Assembly: GCA_032111745.1 (NCBI GenBank) | Contig: JAULUH010000020.1 | Span: 1-7,797 of the forward strand | Direction of reading: 5' to 3' | DNA from: JAULUH01 sp032111745 | GTDB lineage: Bacteria > Chloroflexota > Anaerolineae > JAAEKA01 | Length of the DNA: 7,797 bases | Shown here: positions 1-5,872 of the stretch, piece by piece | Numbering within the stretch: the stretch's first letter is position 1 | Layout of the letters: every line of letters begins with the position of its first letter | The notes under the pieces: generated by a model | The model's database searches: none | Seen by the model: only the letters and a program-made list of their open reading frames with translations | Told to the model about the DNA's origin: nothing | Position numbers and translations under genes: made by a program

Positions 1-3000
1 GGCGTGGTCGCCGGGTGGCTGCTCGTCTCTACTACGGTCTGATCTTCTTCCAGGCCATCCTCGGGCAGAGCCTCCGACGCAACTGCACCGGCATCGGCGG
101 CCAGCCAGCGGAAGTTGAGCCGGGCCGGCTGGGCCAGGCGCGCCGGCAGCGTCGTCAGGTGCGGCCTGCTGGCGGTGGTCATGGCGTCGGTAGTGATCAC
201 AGCGCCATCTTTCAGGATGAGCCGCTGGGTCTGTCCAAAGGTATCCACCAGGCGCAGTTGATGGATCTCAAATGCGCCGGTGCGGATAGGGTTGAATGCG
301 TTCTGGGGCTGCGGAGCGATCCGCGCACCGTCCGCGGCCGCCACACGTACGGAGTCGCTGAAAGCGCGATAGTCCTGAAAGCCTAGTGGGTCATCGATCG
401 CCAGTTGGAGTGTCTGTTTGCATCCCAGCAGGGCCGCGTTGAAGCCACTCAGCGCCTGCGCCAGCGTATGGATCTGGTCGAGTGAGTCGGACACGGCCAG
501 GATGTTCTCTACGATTGCATAATCCTCGCACTGCTCGCGGTACCACGTGACGATCTCTTCTTTGTGTTGCTCAACGTACGACGCGCTGTCCGGAGGATCG
601 ATCTGCTTCGCCCGGTAGTAGAGCGCAGGTACAGGAGCCGGGTTGTCCTCGGCATGCTCGAGGAATTGATCTATCTGGGTTCGACGATCGGCATAACAGG
701 CGATGATCTCGGATCTGTTCTGCGCAAAGTAATCGTTGACCCGCTGATCAGAGGGGATGTGGTTGTCGACGAAATAATCGGCCAGCAACTGCTTCTCCAG
801 AAACGCATCGATCTGCTTGATCAACTGGAGCTTGGCGTGGCGCGTTAAAATGCTACGGCCATGGTAAAAGACGCCTTCCTCCGCCAGCACCTCGTCTCCA
901 TACCGCAACGTCAGATCAACTGCGTCTTCGGCCAGCTCGTAATTATCTGCGATGCAGCAGCGATCATAATCTCGGTTGCCGCTGTCCGGTGGGTACTTGC
1001 CCTGGATCGGTTTGACCTCGACCTCCCATTCGAGCAGGAATGGATGCCAGGGCTGCTTCTCCCATTGGCTGAAACCAATATCATCCGGCTGCGCGGGAAG
1101 ATTCGGTATGAAGTCTTCCGATAGGGCTTCGAGACTGTCTTCGATGGACCCCTCTATCTGATGGATGCGGCACTGCAACATGCCATCCGCGCGCAAGCGG
1201 CCGTCTTGTCCATGGCGCGGGGTCGGCTTAACGGTTTCTTCCTCATCCGTCACATCCCCCACCAGCAACACCACCGGCTCGTTGGGCTGATAAAAGCGGG
1301 GTGCAGGGGCTGGCTTGAGGACAAAGTGAGGTTGCCTGGGCAAAGCCGGGCACGACGCCTCCAGCAGCAGGCGGTTGAAACGCAGGACCCTTTGGTAGGA
1401 CCAGGTAGCGACGCGGGAGAAGTGCGACCGCAGACTCTGCCCTTCCTCCGTAAGGGGCGCGTCGGCGAAGCCGCCATCCTGATAAAGCGTTGGGCGTTTC
1501 AGCAGATCGTTGATGCCGTCGACGATCAGTTGTTTCTGATAACCGGAAAGGCTATTGTTGAGGTCGCTGATGATCCGTTGTCTCTGGTCGTCAGAAAGAG
1601 CATCGGCAAGGAGCTTCTGTTGGGTGTCCTTGAGGCTATTCAAAAGCTGCCGGCTTCTCCCGGGAAGCTGCTGAACAATCGGATCCGCTCCGCTGAGTTC
1701 CCCCCAATCCTGCACGTCGGCGATCTGGAGAAGTTGTAGTTCCGCAATCGCCACGTGTAGGTGGTCGATCGCCTGTTGGAGCTGGCCGTTCAATACGTCA
1801 TTGGCGGTGATCCGCTCGTTGAGTGGCAACAGGTCATGTTTCTCGATGAAATAGCGATATTCATCCAGGCTGTGACTGCCCTCGTCGTCCCCTGGCGGTG
1901 GATAGGAGCAGATCATGTATTTGTGCCAATCGGCAAAGAGCTGCGTGCGCAACGACTCGATCTCGGCCCAGTCGCGATCATAGGCTTGTTGCAGTCTGTT
2001 CACCTGGTCAAGTTGGGCCGCCAACGCAAGGGGAAGTTCCACTTCCCTTTGCTGCGCCGCATCCGGGGCATCGGCTGGTGTTGGCGTTGCGCTTTCAGCG
2101 CGAATCCTCCAGTGTGTCCCGCCCGAAACCGCCGAAAACTCTTTCTCGTGCCGGGCTTCCAGGAATCTCGCGCCGATATCCAGTTGCCTCCCTTCCATGC
2201 GGCTGGCCAGGTGAAGCGCCTCCAACTGGTCCTCCAGCTTGTTTTGTGCGCTTCCGTCTGGTTCTTTCGAGGCCAAATAGACAGATAACGCTTCAGTGCT
2301 GGTGTTGCCGATGGCGATCGCGACCTCCTTTTCCTCCGCTGTCGGGGCAAGCTGCATGGCGGCCGCCGGCTGAAAGGTGATCTGGGCGTAGCAGATCAGC
2401 CGATCCGGCAAAGGACCTTCGGGCTGGTCTGCGATCCATCGATAGACGTCCTGCAGCGCTTTTAGCTTCGGTGTGGCTCTCTCTGCTGCCTTCAAAAAGA
2501 CTTCGCTTTGCAGGGCATCCTGCCTGGGATCACCGTACCATCCAATCACACTGTACTGGAGGCCGTCCAGGTTTGCGGGCAGTTCTGCGTCAAAAAAACC
2601 AAAGACGCTGTGACAGTTGGGATAGAACGCGGCAAAAGCCGGTTCGCCGTAACCGACAGCCGTCAATTTGGGTAGATAGGACCCCGTTCCGGCTGGCTTC
2701 CAGCTTGCACGTGTGATAACGCGGCCCAGATAGTGAAACGGCTGCGGATGCGAATCGCTCTTGGAGGGGTAGGTGATGCTGGCCGGCGGCTCGCCTGCGC
2801 CCGGCGGATGGAGATAATCGCTTTCCACCACCCACTGTTGCCTGGCGCTCGTTGGCCCGCTGCGGGTCACCAGCCAGCGATTGGGCACAGCCGGATAGTC
2901 TATGCGCTTGCGCCCGTTCCGGTTGCCTCGGGTGAGGGTGTCAGGCAATGCCCAATGCAGATGGATGCCTGCCCTCAGGATGAGGCTGCGATCTTCAAAC

Positions 3001-3170
3001 GGCCGCGACAAGATTAGCTCGCCAAGGTTGGCGACGTCCGGATTGGCATCCTGTTGCCCATCGAAGTAGGGGAGCAGGCTGAAATCAGCCATCGGCTCCA
3101 CGACCGAGCGATCACTTTGAAGATAGAGCGCATCCAGGTGAACAGGCACGAACAGAAGTGTCGTTGTGAT
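1..3170 (-). CDS. Very large uncharacterised protein, 3' end outside the window
   Basis: A single minus-strand frame is open for 1056 codons, from 3170 to the left edge, without a stop or frameshift. I cannot name a characterised family. The N-terminus (residues 1-110) holds LLFVPVHLDALYL, MADFSLLPYFDG (27-38), AGIHLHWALPD (67-77) and YPAVPNRWLVTR (92-103). Roughly residues 320-560 are charged and predicted helical with many Q/E/L/R (for example LDQVNRLQQAYDRDWAEIE), suggesting coiled-coil segments. Around residue 622 comes PRFYQPNEPVVLLVGD, followed by a mixed region and another helical part. Near the window edge lies FEIHQLRLVDTFGQ. There is no signal peptide, transmembrane segment or recognised catalytic motif. 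Start choice: ATC at 3170 follows GAGGTG at proper spacing and gives an N-terminus ITTTLLFVPVHLDALYL that reads as native protein; an in-frame TAG lies 16 codons upstream. Later in-frame candidates are GTG 3149, GTG 3101 and ATG 3092, but they lack a good ribosome site or discard plausible protein. I vaguely associate such giant proteins with phage-tail-like clusters, but nothing visible here supports that. Confidence 0.85.
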   Translation of the reverse strand, partial: MTTTLLFVPVHLDALYLQSDRSVVEPMADFSLLPYFDGQQDANPDVANLGELILSRPFEDRSLILRAGIHLHWALPDTLTRGNRNGRKRIDYPAVPNRWLVTRSGPTSARQQWVVESDYLHPPGAGEPPASITYPSKSDSHPQPFHYLGRVITRASWKPAGTGSYLPKLTAVGYGEPAFAAFYPNCHSVFGFFDAELPANLDGLQYSVIGWYGDPRQDALQSEVFLKAAERATPKLKALQDVYRWIADQPEGPLPDRLICYAQITFQPAAAMQLAPTAEEKEVAIAIGNTSTEALSVYLASKEPDGSAQNKLEDQLEALHLASRMEGRQLDIGARFLEARHEKEFSAVSGGTHWRIRAESATPTPADAPDAAQQREVELPLALAAQLDQVNRLQQAYDRDWAEIESLRTQLFADWHKYMICSYPPPGDDEGSHSLDEYRYFIEKHDLLPLNERITANDVLNGQLQQAIDHLHVAIAELQLLQIADVQDWGELSGADPIVQQLPGRSRQLLNSLKDTQQKLLADALSDDQRQRIISDLNNSLSGYQKQLIVDGINDLLKRPTLYQDGGFADAPLTEEGQSLRSHFSRVATWSYQRVLRFNRLLLEASCPALPRQPHFVLKPAPAPRFYQPNEPVVLLVGDVTDEEETVKPTPRHGQDGRLRADGMLQCRIHQIEGSIEDSLEALSEDFIPNLPAQPDDIGFSQWEKQPWHPFLLEWEVEVKPIQGKYPPDSGNRDYDRCCIADNYELAEDAVDLTLRYGDEVLAEEGVFYHGRSILTRHAKLQLIKQIDAFLEKQLLADYFVDNHIPSDQRVNDYFAQNRSEIIACYADRRTQIDQFLEHAEDNPAPVPALYYRAKQIDPPDSASYVEQHKEEIVTWYREQCEDYAIVENILAVSDSLDQIHTLAQALSGFNAALLGCKQTLQLAIDDPLGFQDYRAFSDSVRVAAADGARIAPQPQNAFNPIRTGAFEIHQLRLVDTFGQTQRLILKDGAVITTDAMTTASRPHLTTLPARLAQPARLNFRWLAADAGAVASEALPEDGLEEDQTVVETSSHPATT

Positions 3171-3182
3171 AAAACACCTCTT
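3168..3182 (-). promoter_or_regulatory. Shine-Dalgarno plus ATC start codon of the large gene
   Basis: On the minus strand the sequence reads AAGAGGTGTTTTATC. GAGGTG (3180-3175) matches six bases of the anti-Shine-Dalgarno complement, and the GAGG core ends 6 nt before ATC (3170-3168), which is close to optimal. No ATG, GTG or TTG lies at that distance in the large frame. This points to ATC as the initiator, or to an ATG changed by mutation or sequencing error. Confidence 0.55.
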
Positions 3183-3243
3183 GGCAGGAGATGACCCGCC
3201 GCGCTATCTGGAGATTCTGGCAGATGATTGAGCGAGGGAGACG

Positions 3244-3259
3244 ACGACCATCCGGTCGT
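3244..3259 (-). other. Small perfect hairpin in the leader of the large gene
   Basis: ACGACC and GGTCGT form a 6-bp perfect stem around a 4-nt loop (GGAT on the transcribed strand). It lies at the very start of the predicted transcript. There is no U-run, so it is not a terminator. It could stabilise the 5' end of the mRNA or be chance. Confidence 0.3.
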
Positions 3260-3269
3260 TTGTACGAAA

Positions 3270-3299
3270 ATTGTAGCATTGAAGGCCGAGTGAAGTCAA
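3270..3299 (-). promoter_or_regulatory. Sigma70-type promoter of the large minus-strand gene
   Basis: On the minus strand, TTGACT (3299-3294) and TACAAT (3275-3270) each match 5 of 6 consensus bases, with an 18-nt spacer. Transcription would begin near 3263, giving a leader of about 93 nt before the ATC start. The -35 box lies only 9 bp from the outer end of the neighbouring insertion sequence, so the promoter is outside the element and appears native to this flank. Confidence 0.6.
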
Positions 3300-3308
3300 A
3301 TGAGAGTA

Positions 3309-3326
3309 CAGGGCTTCTCAAAAGTC
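3309..3326 (+). repeat. Left terminal inverted repeat of the insertion sequence
   Basis: CAGGGCTTCTCAAAAGTC is the exact reverse complement of 4551-4568. The transposase stop codon (TGA on the minus strand, 3327-3325) overlaps its inner edge, so the coding region runs right into the end of the element. Confidence 0.93.
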
Positions 3327-4451
3327 AGGGTGGATTCATGATGAGAGCTAGGGCTTGGGCAGGATCGGCGGCAAAGGTGCGGATGGTGGCTGCGGCATTA
3401 CGGGTGCCGGTGCGATCAAGGAGGAAGAGGACGAGGTTGTTGAGGGTAGCCAGGATGGCAGGGGTTTGTCCACGGGTAACCTGACAGGCATCTTCACCAA
3501 GGGTGACGTCGCGGCGCCAGTGCAGAACGTTTTCGACGTGCCAGTGTTTGCGGACGAGGTCGAGTACCTGGTGCGGGGCAGCGTCATGGGCGGAAAGGCT
3601 GGTTAAGCCATAGGCGTATTCGCAGGTCGTCCTGTGGCGCTTGGTGACCTGACGCTGGACTTGGAAGACCTGTGCCACGTCTGGCCAACCAGGCTTGAGA
3701 TAGTCGGTAAGAGCAGAGCTGATGCGCAAGGTGCGTTTTTCCAGCCGGCCATGCTTTNNNNNNNNNNGCGATTGCCCTTCACGATGAGGAGGTAGTGGCC
3801 GCCCCGTTGACGTACGGCGCGACACCACTTCGGTCGGGTGTGCAGAGCATCGGTACTGACCACATAGCCCTGCAGGGTGAGTTGCTGGATCAAACTCAGG
3901 GCAGCCTGGGGCTCTTTGCCCTTCTTTTCCACCAGCGCCTGCTTACACACCCGTCGTGCCTGCACATCGTAGGCACTCACTACCATCTGGGCTTCTCGCA
4001 CCGGTGGCGCTTGGCGGTCACTGCCGCGTAACGCCTTGCCATCCACAGCCATTTGCCGCCAGGTTGACTTATGACCAGCTTTTCCTTGAGGACGTATTGC
4101 AGTATGGCTCTGCGCATACGCCTCGATCTCTGTTTCCCGCGCATTCCTGTCCGCATGATCGCACACGTATTGATACGTGTTGGCACATGGCAACTTCCCC
4201 GAGCGCAATGGTAACACTTGAACCAACCAACTTGCTCGCAAACGCGCCCACTCGGCTATGCCACTCATGGTCGTCTCACCTGCCAACTTCGCCATTACTA
4301 GCAAGGTCAGCACCACTGCTGTCTCGTACCGCTTACCCCGACGCTTCCGTCGGTCTGGAACCCGTTGCAGTCGCTCATACAGGCTGCAAACCTTCTCCCT
4401 GTCCGCTTCCAGACAGACCTGCTCTTTGGCGCATTCTGTGCTAGACTCCAT
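3325..4451 (-). CDS. ISAs1-family DDE transposase, interrupted by assembly gap
   Basis: The transposase catalyses cut-and-join movement of the element. The part before the gap (228 residues from ATG 4451) has the N-terminal DDE_Tnp_1-associated region VPDRRKRRGKRYETAVVL (31-48) and ...LAGETTMSGIAEWARLR, then the first catalytic Asp in MAVDGKALRGS (D137) and the second in VVSTDALHTRP (D201), ending in HYLLIVKGNR at the gap. After the gap, KHGRLEKRTLRIS and the motif KHWHVENVLHWRRDVTLGED supply the third acidic residue (Glu codon 3534-3532). About 143 residues follow the gap. Family members usually have roughly 30 residues between KGN(Q/R) and HGR(L/I)E, which are absent here, so the 10 Ns stand for around 90-100 unsequenced bases and the apparent frame change is an assembly artefact. 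The start is supported by AGAGGAG six bases upstream. All three catalytic residues are present, so the enzyme could be intact in the cell. Confidence 0.88.
3758..3767. other. Assembly gap (10 Ns) inside the transposase
   Basis: Ten undetermined bases separate the two halves of the transposase. The reading frame does not continue across a 10-nt gap, and a conserved linker is missing, so the number is a scaffold placeholder and not a measured length. Frame continuity requires a true gap length of 2 modulo 3. Confidence 0.95.
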
Positions 4452-4516
4452 GGTGGCTCCTCTTGCTGCTGTTTGTTCTTTCGCAAGTCCAAGTCTAGCA
4501 CCAAGAGGAGCTTTCC

Positions 4517-4544
4517 GTTACATCTTCTCTCCCCTATCCGTCAA
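4517..4544 (-). promoter_or_regulatory. Possible transposase promoter
   Basis: On the minus strand TTGACG (4544-4539) and TGTAAC (4522-4517) are 16 nt apart and lie just inside the right inverted repeat. Matches to consensus are 5/6 and 4/6. The leader to the ATG would be about 60 nt and carries the AGAGGAG ribosome site. Confidence 0.4.
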
Positions 4545-4550
4545 AAACGC

Positions 4551-4568
4551 GACTTTTGAGAAGCCCTG
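4551..4568 (-). repeat. Right terminal inverted repeat of the insertion sequence
   Basis: GACTTTTGAGAAGCCCTG pairs perfectly with 3309-3326. Similarity stops abruptly on both sides: the inner bases diverge after position 18, and the next outer bases differ (A on the left; the complement of the right flank gives C). Confidence 0.93.
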
Positions 4569-4585
4569 GGCGCATGCAGCCGGCA

Positions 4586-4614
4586 TTGGCACTGCCAGCC
4601 CTGCCAGGTATAAT
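4586..4614 (+). promoter_or_regulatory. Near-consensus sigma70 promoter for the UPF0175 gene
   Basis: TTGGCA (4586-4591, 5/6) and a perfect TATAAT (4609-4614) are separated by exactly 17 nt. Transcription should start near 4621, leaving a leader of only about 15 nt before the proposed CTG start. The spacer contains CTGCCAG and CTGCCAGG, a direct repetition that could be an operator, although this is speculative. Confidence 0.65.
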
Positions 4615-4635
4615 GGAGGCCAAGGGTAAGATCGG

Positions 4636-4893
4636 CTGACTACCAGGACACTCACTATTCCCTATTCGGATGAGCTCCTGCTTTCCTTGAAGAAGAGCCC
4701 TGAGGAGTTCGAGGCTGAAGCCCGGCTCTTGCTGGCGGTAAAACTCTACGAGCTCAACCAGATCTCGACAGGTGTAGCCGCACGGTTGGCCGGCATGGGC
4801 CGGGTGGCGTTCATGTTCGAGCTGGCCCGCTTCGGCCTGTCGCCCATAGGCCAGGAGCCCGAAGAGTTGGCCGAAGACCTGTCCAATGTCTAG
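4636..4893 (+). CDS. UPF0175 family small protein (antitoxin-like)
   Basis: The 85-residue product reads TTRTLTIPYSDELLLSLKKS at its N-terminus (after the initiator), then the family core EFEAEARLLLAVKLYELNQIS, TGVAARLAGMGRVAFMFELA and RFGLSPIG, ending PEELAEDLSNV. The VAARLAGMGRVAFMFELARFG part looks like a helix-turn-helix. UPF0175 proteins are commonly antitoxins paired with a downstream PIN-like (DUF3368) toxin; here no intact partner follows. An in-frame TAA at 4627 limits the start. The only codon that gives the full family N-terminus (xTTRTLTIPY) is CTG at 4636, with AAGGG 9 nt before it. TTG at 4687 is the next conventional option but would remove the conserved first strand and helix. 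The position of the CTG matches where relatives have ATG, so this is either a CTG start or a lost ATG. Function as a DNA-binding antitoxin is inferred from family only. Confidence 0.75.
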   Translation: MTTRTLTIPYSDELLLSLKKSPEEFEAEARLLLAVKLYELNQISTGVAARLAGMGRVAFMFELARFGLSPIGQEPEELAEDLSNV

Positions 4894-5018
4894 GACGCCG
4901 CAGCAGGCTTTTGCCAGCGCCACACCCATCAAGCCCAGGCGGGTATGCGCCCAGGCGATCCAGCTATCGCCGAGACTCTGAGCTTGGCCGGCGAGGTTTG
5001 ATACCGCATTCTCTGTCG

Positions 5019-5033
5019 GTCCGTGTTCTGCTC
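5019..5033 (+). repeat. 15-bp direct repeat, first copy
   Basis: GTCCGTGTTCTGCTC occurs identically at 5019-5033 and 5093-5107, 74 bp apart. The two copies bracket the CCTCTGCGT repeat. The identity ends sharply at both sides. Confidence 0.85.
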
Positions 5034-5054
5034 TGGCTCCTCTGGCCCTTTTCC

Positions 5055-5084
5055 CCTCTGCGTCCTCTGCGTCTTTGCGGTTAA
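5055..5084 (+). repeat. Dispersed-type intergenic repeat built from 9-mers
   Basis: CCTCTGCGT is repeated twice in tandem (5055-5063, 5064-5072) and followed by the related CTTTGCGGT and then TAA. Its reverse complement reads as NRKDAEDAEG when translated, a phrase I recognise from spurious proteins predicted in many unrelated genomes, which marks this as a widespread intergenic repeat and not a coding sequence. The function of the repeat is unknown to me. Confidence 0.6.
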
Positions 5085-5092
5085 TCTCTGGA

Positions 5093-5107
5093 GTCCGTGT
5101 TCTGCTC
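5093..5107 (+). repeat. 15-bp direct repeat, second copy
   Basis: Identical to 5019-5033. A duplication like this around a short repeat could be an insertion scar or a slippage product. Confidence 0.85.
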
Positions 5108-5147
5108 ACCCCCGAACCCCCAGCCTGCCCCTTTCCCCCCCTTGCGG

Positions 5148-5153
5148 TATAAT
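5148..5153 (+). promoter_or_regulatory. Perfect -10 box before the histidine phosphatase
   Basis: TATAAT lies 30 nt upstream of the ATG at 5184, giving a leader of about 24 nt. No good -35 box is visible at 16-18 nt; that region is C-rich. GAGGA at 5175-5179 is the ribosome site. Confidence 0.5.
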
Positions 5154-5183
5154 AGCCCCACATCACCCTGACCCGAGGACTCT

Positions 5184-5822
5184 ATGCACCTGTACCTCAT
5201 CCGCCACGGCCAAAGCTACGTCAACCTCAAGGACTGGGCCAGCGGCAACCTGGACGAGGGCCTCACCGAGCTCGGCCACCGCCAGGCCGCCGCGCTCGGC
5301 CAGTGGCTGCCCGCCCATGTGCCCGCCCCCTACGCCCTCTACGCCAGCACCATGCGCCGGGCCCGGGAGACCGCCGCCTACGTCGCCGCGGCCTACCACT
5401 GCGAGATCCTCTGGGACGACCGCCTGCGGGAGGTCGGCAACAACCGCTTCGACCATACTCCCTGGCCCGCCGACAGCCTGCCCCCGGACTACGCCGACTA
5501 CTGGGCCAGCGAGCGCCCCTTCGCCACCACCACGCCCATGGTGGAGGGCGGCGAGACCTTCATGCACTTCCGCACCCGCGTCGGCCTCTTCATCGAGGGC
5601 CTGGCGGAGTGCTGCCGCGGCCAGGCCCTTATCGTGGTCTGCCACGGCGGCGTCATCGAGGCCACCTTCGACCACATCTTCAACGTCGGCCCCTGGCGCC
5701 GCTGCGAGATCTGGAACCACAACACCGGCATCTGCCACTTCGAGTACGTCGAGCATCCCCGCCGCGAGACCTGGCGGCTGCATTTCCATAACCGCGTAGC
5801 GCATCTGCAGGGCATCGAATAG
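5184..5822 (+). CDS. Histidine phosphatase family protein (phosphoglycerate-mutase-like)
   Basis: The 212-residue cytosolic enzyme belongs to the branch-1 histidine phosphatase superfamily, which moves or removes phosphate through a phosphohistidine. LIRHGQS (5-11) carries the nucleophile H8 with R7. STMRRARETA (55-64) supplies the phosphate-pocket arginine. LREVGNNRF (81-89) has the likely general acid E83, and VVCHGGV (151-157) has the second histidine H154. The length is normal for the family. The substrate cannot be read from sequence; members include phosphoglycerate mutases, cobalamin-pathway phosphatases (CobC) and broad-specificity phosphatases. The region around NNRFDHTPWP replaces the usual DFGxWEG segment, so a true glycolytic mutase role is less likely. 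The ATG is preceded by GAGGA and a TATAAT box. A 50-nt gap to the next gene suggests shared transcription. Confidence 0.92.
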   Translation: MHLYLIRHGQSYVNLKDWASGNLDEGLTELGHRQAAALGQWLPAHVPAPYALYASTMRRARETAAYVAAAYHCEILWDDRLREVGNNRFDHTPWPADSLPPDYADYWASERPFATTTPMVEGGETFMHFRTRVGLFIEGLAECCRGQALIVVCHGGVIEATFDHIFNVGPWRRCEIWNHNTGICHFEYVEHPRRETWRLHFHNRVAHLQGIE

Positions 5823-5872
5823 CAGTCTCTCTCCCCCCTGCACCGTCCACCCTCCAGGCCGCCACAGCAGCT

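Larger units (their letters stand above)
3309..4568 (-). mobile_element. ISAs1-family insertion sequence with an internal assembly gap
   Basis: The element is bounded by perfect 18-bp terminal inverted repeats beginning CAGGGCTTCTC and contains one transposase gene on the minus strand that fills almost its entire length. As assembled it is 1260 bp including 10 Ns; the true length is probably nearer 1.35 kb, because transposase residues are missing at the gap. The family call rests on the transposase (ISAs1/H-repeat type, DDE). The flanking ten bases (aatgagagta on the left, gggcgcatgc on the right) do not match, so the 8-10 bp duplication expected for this family is absent. The transposase reads towards the large minus-strand gene. 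Confidence 0.9.
4894..5147. other. Intergenic stretch with repeat sequence and possible gene relic
   Basis: No convincing gene is seen here. The first part (to about 5001) has broken coding flavour on the plus strand (QLSPRL in one frame, ETLSLAGEV followed by a stop in another), where a toxin partner of the UPF0175 gene would be expected. The second part carries the 15-bp direct repeats and the CCTCTGCGT-type repeat described separately, then a pyrimidine-rich run (5109-5141) leading into the next promoter. Confidence 0.6.

Noticed and set aside
15..3017. Series of plus-strand open frames (for example 15-386, 564-848, 861-1124, 1161-1739, 1761-2288, 2733-3017)
   Set aside because: They all lie in the same phase opposite the unbroken minus-strand gene, lack ribosome sites and recognisable motifs, and are interrupted by stops. 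They are antisense shadows.
3112..3321. Minus-strand 69-codon frame covering the leader of the large gene
   Set aside because: It is out of frame with the large gene, spans its promoter and leader, starts within the insertion sequence end and has no protein-like pattern.
4894..4930. Possible terminator after the UPF0175 gene
   Set aside because: GCCGCAGCAGGC followed by TTTT suggests a stem with a short T-run, but only three base pairs form, too weak to call.
5050..5090. CRISPR-like tandem repeats
   Set aside because: The units are only 9 bp, directly adjacent without spacers, and number two to three; this is a simple intergenic repeat and not an array.
4534..5166. Minus-strand 210-codon frame crossing the insertion sequence end, the UPF0175 gene and the intergenic repeat
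   Set aside because: It runs antisense to the convincing UPF0175 gene, includes the terminal inverted repeat and the NRKDAEDAEG translation of a dispersed repeat, and has no coherent domain.
5163..5843. Minus-strand 226-codon frame opposite the histidine phosphatase
   Set aside because: GC-rich shadow of a gene with all catalytic motifs on the plus strand; its Val/Ala/Gly-rich translation is typical of such antisense frames.
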